From positions 1 to 5,548 of the forward strand of contig CANJXW010000050.1 of the NCBI GenBank assembly GCA_947478965.1: a stretch of DNA of 5,548 bases, in the 5' to 3' direction. The stretch's first letter is position 1. The number at the start of each line of letters is the position of its first letter. A program made the position numbers and the translations under genes. Origin of the DNA: Candidatus Nanopelagicaceae bacterium (GTDB lineage: Bacteria; Actinomycetota; Actinomycetes; Nanopelagicales; Nanopelagicaceae). A model generated the notes under the pieces. It saw only the letters and a list, made by a program, of their open reading frames with translations. It did not search any database and was not told the DNA's origin. Of this stretch, positions 1 to 4,872 are shown in pieces.

Positions 1-1
1 T

Positions 2-1420
2 CTCAAAGAGGCCAATCCATCTGAAGATCTCATCGCTATGGTTGAGAGCTCGCGCATGACTGGGGGTCGCTCATGGCATCTGGAACGTCTTTTCTTTCTG
101 ATCTCATCTGCTCGCCACTTTGCAAAAGACTTACGCGATGAAGGTTTCACAGTTATATATGAGAAGGCTCCGACAACAATCGATGGCTTAGCAAAGATTC
201 AAAGTTTGCATAAAGACCTGCCGCTTGTCTGCGCCGAACCATCATCATTTCGCCAGTATCAGGCGCTGAAAGATTATGGCGTGACCTTTATTGAAAATGA
301 TTTCTTTCTCACCTCGCGCGCACATTTTGGGCTATGGGCAGGCGCCCAGAAAAGCTTCTTAATGGAGACTTTCTATCGCGCTCAACGGTTGCGTTTAGAT
401 GTCCTCATCGAAGCCGGTAAACCCACTGGTGGCGCTTGGAATTTCGATAAAGAAAATCGCCTGCCTCCACCGAAGAACTACACCTGGCCTGAGTACTTAG
501 AACATCAACGCGATGAGATTGATCGTGAAGTCGCGCATGAACTTGGGCACCAAGTAACGACAACGTGGGCGACTACTCGCGCCGGCGCACTTGCTCAACT
601 TAAGAATTTTATCGATAACCACTTCGCTGAATTTGGTCCCTATGAAGATGCGATGGCGCTCGATAATTGGGCGCTCCATCACTCTCTCCTTAGCCCGTAT
701 CTCAACAATGGGTTGCTCCATCCCCACGAAGTTATCGATGCCGCACTAGCTGCCTTTGAAACTGGCGCGATTCCCATTGCATCATGTGAAGGTTTTATTC
801 GACAGATTATTGGATGGCGTGAATACGTCAATGGAATGTATTGGTTCTTAGGCGCCGACTATCGAGATAACAACCAACTTGCTGCAAAGCGTCCACTCCT
901 GCCGCTCTTTAGCGATCCAGAGAAAACTCAGATGAACTGCGTTAAGACAATCGTTGGAGATATAAAAGAGCGATCCTGGGTTCACCATATTCCGCGTTTG
1001 ATGGTTTTAAGTAATCTCGCACTTATTACAGGAACAAATCCGCAGGAATTTCTCGACTGGATGCGCGAAGTATTTATCGATGCAACCGAATGGGTGATGG
1101 TTCCCAATGTGATTGGTATGGGCTTGCATGCAGATGGAGGCGCAATGATGACAAAGCCTTATGCAGCAGGGGGCGCCTACATTTCACGAATGAGTAACTA
1201 CTGCAAGGGATGTGCCTACAACCCCAAGTTACGTACGGGGCCAACTGCTTGCCCCTTCACAACTCTCTATTGGGATTTTCTAGATCGCCACAAAGAGACC
1301 TTCGTGAAAAACCATCGCATGAGTCAGCAGGTATTTGGGCTCAACCGCTTAAGTGATTTACCCGAACTTAAAGAGCGCGCGCAGGAAGTCCTGCAAGGCT
1401 TATCCGAAGGCGATATCTAG
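2..1420 (+). CDS. Iron-sulfur bacterial cryptochrome/photolyase (FeS-BCP, PhrB-like (6-4) photolyase), 5' truncated
   Basis: The frame is open from base 2 to TAG at 1418-1420 (472 codons). Compared with remembered Agrobacterium PhrB, the Met at 38 falls inside the N-terminal antenna domain, so the true start lies upstream and roughly 20 residues are missing. Numbering from that Met, the four 4Fe-4S ligands are C301, C389, C392 and C405, with spacing 88, 3 and 13, matching the remembered PhrB pattern. The HHIPRLM motif (H316, H317) corresponds to the paired histidines implicated in (6-4) lesion repair, and FIRQIIGWREY, WNFD and KPYAA blocks are typical of the flavin-binding part. Family knowledge: these enzymes use FAD and a dimethyl-ribityllumazine antenna to repair UV (6-4) photoproducts with blue light, in the cytoplasm. 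The C-terminal domain looks intact. It converges on whiB7 with a 10-bp gap. The family call is firm; the exact lesion is inferred. Confidence 0.93.
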   Translation, partial: LKEANPSEDLIAMVESSRMTGGRSWHLERLFFLISSARHFAKDLRDEGFTVIYEKAPTTIDGLAKIQSLHKDLPLVCAEPSSFRQYQALKDYGVTFIENDFFLTSRAHFGLWAGAQKSFLMETFYRAQRLRLDVLIEAGKPTGGAWNFDKENRLPPPKNYTWPEYLEHQRDEIDREVAHELGHQVTTTWATTRAGALAQLKNFIDNHFAEFGPYEDAMALDNWALHHSLLSPYLNNGLLHPHEVIDAALAAFETGAIPIASCEGFIRQIIGWREYVNGMYWFLGADYRDNNQLAAKRPLLPLFSDPEKTQMNCVKTIVGDIKERSWVHHIPRLMVLSNLALITGTNPQEFLDWMREVFIDATEWVMVPNVIGMGLHADGGAMMTKPYAAGGAYISRMSNYCKGCAYNPKLRTGPTACPFTTLYWDFLDRHKETFVKNHRMSQQVFGLNRLSDLPELKERAQEVLQGLSEGDI

Positions 1421-1437
1421 ACAGCGATATCTAGACA
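1410..1437. repeat. 14-bp perfect tandem duplication at the convergent gene ends
   Basis: The unit gcgatatctagaca occurs twice back to back (1410-1423 and 1424-1437). Each copy contains CTAG, which reads TAG on both strands. The first copy supplies the photolyase stop (1418-1420) and the second supplies the whiB7-like stop (1431-1433, read on the - strand). With one copy deleted, both genes would keep the same protein sequence and end on the same CTAG. GATATC is self-palindromic, so the two copies could also form a 6-bp stem, but there is no T-run and no sign of a terminator. Confidence 0.9.
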
Positions 1438-1772
1438 ACGATGCGCACCGGACGACCAGCGCGACGCTTGCGTTCGATGATGATGCCATCTTCAATGAGC
1501 TGACAACCCCACACGCCACATGGCTCTTGGCGCGATAGAGCACCGTCGAGACATTTATTGCGTACGGGACATCCACCGCAGAGCGCCTTGGCGTAGTTAA
1601 TTCCCTCATCGCTTTCGGCGAAGAAGATTTCTGGGTCAGCGCTATGGCATGGAAGAGTCGCGGCACGGGCATCGTCATATTCGCCCGTCACATCGCGAAG
1701 ACCAATCTTCGCTCCTGTTTGTGCCCAACCTGGTACCTGCAGTTCACTGTAGAGAACGCCCATCGTTCTCAC
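1431..1772 (-). CDS. whiB7: WhiB7-like (WblC) iron-sulfur transcriptional regulator
   Basis: This is a 113-residue Wbl protein. The four cluster cysteines are C42 (in LPCHSADPEIFF), C65 and C68 (ALCGGCP) and C74 (NKCL). The GVWG turn (86-89) follows, then a basic tail with GRP (RKRRAGRPVR, 101-110). The acidic and hydrophobic stretch before the tail plus the GRP core resemble WhiB7, whose AT-hook contacts A/T-rich DNA next to the -35 box while the GVWGG turn contacts the primary sigma factor. Family role: activation of intrinsic antibiotic-resistance genes and of its own gene. Two oddities: the usual second Gly of GVWGG is Cys (C90), and C85 sits just before the turn. The AT-hook is weaker than the RGRPRK remembered from M. 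tuberculosis. Two starts are possible: GTG at 1772 or ATG at 1763, the latter preceded by GGTGAG 3 bases upstream. Position downstream of uvrD2 supports WhiB7 over other Wbl subfamilies. Confidence 0.88.
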   Translation of the reverse strand: MRTMGVLYSELQVPGWAQTGAKIGLRDVTGEYDDARAATLPCHSADPEIFFAESDEGINYAKALCGGCPVRNKCLDGALSRQEPCGVWGCQLIEDGIIIERKRRAGRPVRIVV

Positions 1773-1864
1773 CCACTTTCTTCTCTCGTTGTTTGATCTC
1801 TCGGTTGATTTCTCTTTACTTTCTTTTTTTCTATTTCTTAGTGCTCTTTATTTTTTGCCTATAT
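1773..1864 (-). promoter_or_regulatory. Unstructured A/G-rich segment between leader terminator and whiB7 start
   Basis: Read on the - strand, the roughly 90 bases after the terminator T-tract are dominated by A and G, with runs such as AAAAAA and GAAAAAAAGAAAG, and show no obvious hairpin. It ends in GAGAGAAGAAAGTGG just before the GTG start, giving only a moderate Shine-Dalgarno. The likely role is an open ribosome-loading region on readthrough transcripts; that is inference. The opposite strand encodes a Phe/Leu-rich spurious ORF because of this composition. Confidence 0.45.
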
Positions 1865-1905
1865 AAACGAAAAAGGCCTTCAAGTCCTTGTGGACTTGAG
1901 GCCTT
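1865..1905 (-). terminator. Intrinsic terminator in the whiB7 leader (attenuator)
   Basis: On the - strand AAGGCCTCAAGTCC (1905-1892) pairs with the segment at 1887-1873. This gives a 14-bp stem with one bulged A and an ACAA loop (1891-1888), followed directly by TTTTT and then CGTTT. The hairpin has its U-tract only when transcribed on the - strand. It lies about 100 bases before the whiB7-like start and about 310 bases after the uvrD2 stop, just past the leader ORF. That position suits conditional termination ahead of whiB7 better than a simple uvrD2 terminator. Confidence 0.85.
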
Positions 1906-1955
1906 AGGTTCTGGCTCCTATTCGGTCTTAACCGATAGAACCTCCTGTGGCCTCA
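1897..1955 (-). promoter_or_regulatory. Putative antiterminator, mutually exclusive with the leader terminator
   Basis: Two perfect 7-bp helices can form on the - strand transcript. TGAGGCC (1955-1949) pairs with GGCCTCA (1903-1897), and AGGTTCT (1943-1937) pairs with AGAACCT (1912-1906). A small hairpin, TCGGT-TAAG-ACCGA (1935-1922), sits in the middle. The outer helix uses half of the terminator's left arm, so both structures cannot exist at once. The 5' arms are the last codons of the leader ORF and its TAA stop is in the central hairpin loop. A ribosome finishing the ORF would mask the 5' arms and favour termination. Pairing is seen by eye; no folding energy was computed. Confidence 0.65.
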
Positions 1956-2110
1956 TCCACGGCATAAAAAGCGGCGTAAAACGCGCGCTTTGTCGCTGTA
2001 TGCCAATTTGTATGCTTCAAAGGTGAAGCTGCAAATCGGGCAGGAGAATATGCAGCGGTGCGTGATACGCGCGCTGTTGCAGATGAAGTAGATGTGAACA
2101 TCGAATCCAT
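1928..2110 (-). CDS. 60-codon leader ORF (uORF) upstream of whiB7
   Basis: ATG at 2110 is preceded by AGGAG (2123-2119) with an 8-base spacer, the clearest Shine-Dalgarno in the window; the stop is TAA at 1930-1928. The predicted 60-residue peptide starts MDSMFTSTSS, is rich in Ala, Ser, Thr and basic residues, has no Cys, one Trp (36) and a tandem AFYA-AFYA (43-50), and ends ATGGSIG. I recognise no protein family and see no signal peptide or membrane segment. Its last codons are the 5' arms of the antiterminator, so the act of translation, rather than the peptide, may be its function. Leader ORFs ahead of an intrinsic terminator are described for mycobacterial whiB7 and Streptomyces wblC; those I recall are often shorter. 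The frame stays open upstream to a TTG at 2185, but nothing supports that start. Confidence 0.6.
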   Translation of the reverse strand: MDSMFTSTSSATARVSRTAAYSPARFAASPLKHTNWHTATKRAFYAAFYAVDEATGGSIG

Positions 2111-2147
2111 TGCCTTATCTCCTATGTATAGCCACACCCGTTTAGGT

Positions 2148-2179
2148 GAAGTGCAAGGGTAAACCACGGATCGCACTTC
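2148..2179. repeat. 7-bp inverted repeat GAAGTGC/GCACTTC in the whiB7 promoter region
   Basis: The arms gaagtgc (2148-2154) and gcacttc (2173-2179) are perfect inverted copies separated by 18 bases. They bracket the candidate -10 box of the whiB7 leader promoter. The outer arm also forms a tighter GCAC-GAA-GTGC palindrome with the bases of the -35 box. It could be an operator or chance; 7 bp is short. Confidence 0.3.
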
Positions 2180-2196
2180 GTGCAACCTAATAAAAA
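2156..2196 (-). promoter_or_regulatory. Candidate sigma-A/WhiB7-type promoter for the whiB7 leader
   Basis: On the - strand TTGCAC (2185-2180) is followed after 18 bases by TACCCT (2161-2156), which fits the loose actinobacterial -10 pattern TANNNT. A 9-base A/T tract (2196-2188) lies two bases upstream of the -35, where a WhiB7 AT-hook would bind under autoactivation. Start of transcription would fall near 2149, leaving about 39 bases before the leader ORF and including its AGGAG. A second TTGCAC (2156-2151) with TATACA (2130-2125) has a 20-base spacer and would remove the Shine-Dalgarno, so it is less likely. Only hexamer-level evidence supports this. Confidence 0.35.
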
Positions 2197-2214
2197 GCGC
2201 TTTACGTAAGTTGG

Positions 2215-3912
2215 CTACGAGAGCAGCCCTGATTCACGCAGGAATCTGCTCGGATTCTGGCGGTGACTTATGTGTAGATCCACCTTGGCACGCGTCATTC
2301 CAACGTAAAAGAGGCGACGTTCTTCATTGATCACTGCATCGGACTGGGCAGTAGCACCGTTTTCCAAAGGCAAGAGTCCTTCTGAAGCGCCGATCAGAAA
2401 GACGCGCTCCCATTCAAGACCCTTTGCAGCATGAAGAGTTGCGAGAGTAACAACGGGCATCGTCGGCGGATTATTCTGTTGAACGCGATCTTCAACTTCG
2501 CGAAGATACGCGCGAAGAGTCTTAGGTGAGAAATTTGGATCTGCATCGAGTTCGCGAGCTAAGTGCAAGAGCGCTGCGATTCCATCGATGCTTTCGCCCG
2601 TTAAAAATGGTTGAGACAAAGTGCGCATCTCATCAAACCAATTTACGCCCTCTGTTGGAATAACAGATGCTTGGCGAACTACCTTAAGAAAATCACGGAC
2701 ATCTTGGCGATCAAAGAATCGCTCGGTATTGCGTAATTGGTATGGAAGCCCAAGGCGGTTCATTTCGCGTTCAATACCTTTGAGTTGGTTATTGGTACGG
2801 GCAAGGATTGCAATCTCTTGTGCTTGCGTGCCTGCTTTTAAGAGTTCGGTAATTTGCCCTAATACTCCAGCGATTTCGGCGCTTTCATCGGAGTATGCAT
2901 CGACAGATGGTTTAGTACCGTGGCTATTAATCGCAACAAGCTCTTGTCCCATCGCCCCATGGCGCAATAACGCGTTGGCAGCAAAGGTGATCTCAGGCGT
3001 TGAGCGATACCCAGTACTTAAGCGGATGACCTCTGCTTCTGGATAACGCTTCGTAAAGCTATTGAGAAAGACAGGTGTTGCTCCAGCAAATGAATAAATT
3101 GTTTGAGCAGGATCACCAACGACGCAAATATCCTGTCGTGTGCCAACCCATGCGTTAATAAGGCGTTGCTGAATTGGAGAAATATCCTGGTACTCGTCAA
3201 TTGTGAAATATCTATATTGGTTTTGCACACGCTCTCGAACATCGCGCTCTTCTTCAAGCATCGCAGCAGTTAAGAGAAGTACATCTTCAAAATCGATTGC
3301 GAGCTCTTGTTTCTTTACGCTCTCATATGCCATGTAAACTTTTGCGAGTTGCTCTGCATTGACGCGAGGCTTCTGAACTCGCTGTTCAATCTCAGAGAGA
3401 AAATCCTCCGGCGCTACTTCAGAGACTTTCGCCCATTCAATCTCACTTGCGATTTCGCGCATCAGATCTCTCGATGTTGCACGCAAGGTATCGGAAAGAC
3501 CTGCGCGGTTGATCGCCTCACCTAAAAAGGAGCTCTTCGTTGTGATCAAATCGGGAGTTTTCCCACCAAAGACGCTGGGCCAGAAGTAGATCAGTTGCTT
3601 CAGCGCCGCTGAGTGAATTGTTCGAGCCGCAACCATCGGAACGCCAAGGCCGCGAAGCCGAACTCGCATTTCTCCAGCTGCTCGAGCGGTAAAGGTAATC
3701 GCAAGTACTTTCTGTGGATCCATTGTTCCGATCGCTGCGGCATAGGCGATGCGGTGTGTGATCGCGCGAGTTTTTCCCGTTCCGGCACCTGCAATAACGC
3801 AGACAGGGCCACGCGTTGCAAGGGCTACTGCGCGCTGATCTTCATCGAGGGCAGCAAGGATCTCTTCAGCGCGGATCTCATTGGGCTCGTTCATGGAATT
3901 TATGGACGCCAC
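2215..3912 (-). CDS. uvrD2: UvrD2-like superfamily 1A ATP-dependent DNA helicase lacking the C-terminal HRDC region
   Basis: A 565-residue UvrD/Rep-type helicase (EC 5.6.2.4 type, 3'-5'). Motifs in order: Q-motif LDEDQRAV (22-29), Walker A GAGTGKT (42-48), Ia ITFTARAAGEM (72-82), Walker B/II IDEYQD (238-243), III GDPAQTIYSFAGA (266-278), IV GYRST (301-305), V TLHAAKGLEW (492-501), VI RRLFYVGMTRA (532-542). All key residues are present, so it should be an active ATPase. It stops about 20 residues after motif VI. The mycobacterial UvrD2 I recall is about 700 residues and continues with a cysteine motif and HRDC domain, which are absent here. Two starts are possible: GTG at 3912, overlapping the nudC end by 13 bases, or ATG at 3894, 6 residues shorter and 5 bases after the nudC TAA; neither has a clear Shine-Dalgarno. 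Translational coupling to nudC is likely. The UvrD2 rather than PcrA/UvrD1 assignment rests on the short 2B region and neighbours. Confidence 0.87.
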   Translation of the reverse strand: MASINSMNEPNEIRAEEILAALDEDQRAVALATRGPVCVIAGAGTGKTRAITHRIAYAAAIGTMDPQKVLAITFTARAAGEMRVRLRGLGVPMVAARTIHSAALKQLIYFWPSVFGGKTPDLITTKSSFLGEAINRAGLSDTLRATSRDLMREIASEIEWAKVSEVAPEDFLSEIEQRVQKPRVNAEQLAKVYMAYESVKKQELAIDFEDVLLLTAAMLEEERDVRERVQNQYRYFTIDEYQDISPIQQRLINAWVGTRQDICVVGDPAQTIYSFAGATPVFLNSFTKRYPEAEVIRLSTGYRSTPEITFAANALLRHGAMGQELVAINSHGTKPSVDAYSDESAEIAGVLGQITELLKAGTQAQEIAILARTNNQLKGIEREMNRLGLPYQLRNTERFFDRQDVRDFLKVVRQASVIPTEGVNWFDEMRTLSQPFLTGESIDGIAALLHLARELDADPNFSPKTLRAYLREVEDRVQQNNPPTMPVVTLATLHAAKGLEWERVFLIGASEGLLPLENGATAQSDAVINEERRLFYVGMTRAKVDLHISHRQNPSRFLRESGLLS

Positions 3913-4844
3913 GTTTCGCCACCTGTAAGTGTTGAGCCGTCACCAAGTGCAAACCAACGTTCGATCATCTTGCGAGCAACGCTAATCGTTGGTGGTAATA
4001 AGAGCGATCCATCTTCTGTCGCAGCTTTTAACTCTGCACGAGAGAACCACTTAACTTCTGTGATCTCTTCGCCATCTGGTCGAGCTTCATCTGGCGCATC
4101 AGTAATTGCTTCAAAGGAGATCATGATGCTTGCAGGAAATGGCCACGGTTGTGATCCCAAATAATTAATCTCTCGAACGGTGACGCCAGATTCTTCAAAG
4201 ACTTCTCGCGATACACATTGCTCAAAGGTTTCACCGGGTTCAAGAAATCCTGCAAAACAGGAGAAGCGACCTTCTGGCCAAATCGGTTGATGTCCAAGCA
4301 AGATACGATCAGCAGCATCGCGGATAAGAACGATGACTGCGCTATCGGTACGTGGATGATGTTGGCTTCCATCGACATCGCAGACGCGAACAGCTCCGCC
4401 AAAATCAACGCGAGTTTGCGCACCGCATTTTGCACATCGTGGATGTACATGGTGCCAATTGGTAAGTGCGCTTGCATGAAGTGCAAGTTCAACATGGAGA
4501 TCATTTAACTTTGCGCCGACTTCGCGCAGAGTCGTGAAGCTCTCTGGCTTTACTCCTTCAGGCAGTGGCGTAACCCAGTGAGTGCTCCATGCAAAATAAC
4601 TCTGCGAACTCTGTGGATCAATACCTAGGAAATAGAGTTCGCCTTTCTCAAATTCCCCAGCGGTGACAAGTGCTTCCATCTCCCCTTGGCTCAGAAAGCG
4701 AAGGCTCTGGCCATCAATCGAAAGATAACCATCGGCGATCTGCAGGTAGCGCGCGCTCTTTTCCAGAAGGGCCAAGGTCTCAGGTTTGCTGCGAAGCTCA
4801 CCCGAGCGGTCCATCTTGGAGGGTTGGTTGTTGATAGCGCTCAT
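3900..4844 (-). CDS. nudC: NAD(H) pyrophosphatase / RNA deNADding Nudix hydrolase NudC
   Basis: This 314-residue protein has the NudC layout: a divergent N-terminal domain (about 1-130), a zinc-ribbon segment (137-158), then a Nudix domain. The Nudix box is complete at 199-221, with G199, E205, R213, E214, E217, E218 and G220. It is followed by SQPWPFPAS (231-239), the signature that marks NADH pyrophosphatases, and by LPPTISVARKMIERW near the C-terminus. Known family activity: Mg-dependent cleavage of NAD(H) to NMN(H) and AMP, and removal of NAD caps from RNA 5' ends. The zinc ribbon has C137, C140 and C155, but D158 where a C-x2-C pattern expects the fourth Cys. ATG at 4844 is chosen as the first start in frame before the divergent gene; it has no good Shine-Dalgarno, so a leaderless or near-leaderless mRNA is possible. 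It is the upstream partner of uvrD2. Confidence 0.92.
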   Translation of the reverse strand: MSAINNQPSKMDRSGELRSKPETLALLEKSARYLQIADGYLSIDGQSLRFLSQGEMEALVTAGEFEKGELYFLGIDPQSSQSYFAWSTHWVTPLPEGVKPESFTTLREVGAKLNDLHVELALHASALTNWHHVHPRCAKCGAQTRVDFGGAVRVCDVDGSQHHPRTDSAVIVLIRDAADRILLGHQPIWPEGRFSCFAGFLEPGETFEQCVSREVFEESGVTVREINYLGSQPWPFPASIMISFEAITDAPDEARPDGEEITEVKWFSRAELKAATEDGSLLLPPTISVARKMIERWFALGDGSTLTGGETWRP

Positions 4845-4872
4845 AATGAGGAAGGCTACTAGCCTGTGCCAT
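4845..4872. promoter_or_regulatory. Very short divergent intergenic region between nudC and the EEP gene
   Basis: Only 28 bp separate the two divergent starts, too little for two full promoters, so promoter elements must extend into the 5' coding ends. CATAAT (4842-4847) is a fair -10 for the + strand gene, placing a start near 4854, but no convincing -35 is visible at 16-18 bases. For nudC I see no convincing hexamers. Poor Shine-Dalgarno sequences on both sides fit leaderless or near-leaderless mRNAs, which are common in Actinobacteria. Confidence 0.3.

Noticed and set aside
1381..1394. Inverted repeat gcagg-aagt-cctgc near the photolyase 3' end
   Set aside because: Only 5 bp, inside coding sequence and with no T-run, so not a terminator.
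1353..1678. Overlapping ORFs on both strands across the photolyase-whiB7 junction (1353-1538 + and 1400-1678 -)
   Set aside because: They are out-of-frame shadows; the frames with family motifs explain this stretch.
1649..2026. 125-codon + strand ORF with a long Phe/Leu-rich stretch that mimics a membrane protein
   Set aside because: It runs antisense through the whiB7 N-terminus and the leader. The hydrophobic run is the complement of the A/G-rich leader, and it crosses the terminator hairpin. No Shine-Dalgarno or family match.
1928..2185. 85-codon version of the leader ORF starting at TTG 2185
   Set aside because: The extra 25 codons lie over the candidate promoter and have no Shine-Dalgarno at their start, while ATG 2110 has AGGAG at 8 bases.
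2192..2203. AAAGCGCTTTTT just after the uvrD2 stop as a terminator
   Set aside because: It is a loopless palindrome of 10 bp; a hairpin would keep only 3 base pairs, too weak to terminate.
3613..4508. Several + and - ORFs inside uvrD2 and nudC (3613-4164 +, 4218-4508 +, 4121-4504 -)
   Set aside because: No motif or ribosome site, and they lie wholly opposite or out of frame with clear NudC and helicase coding.
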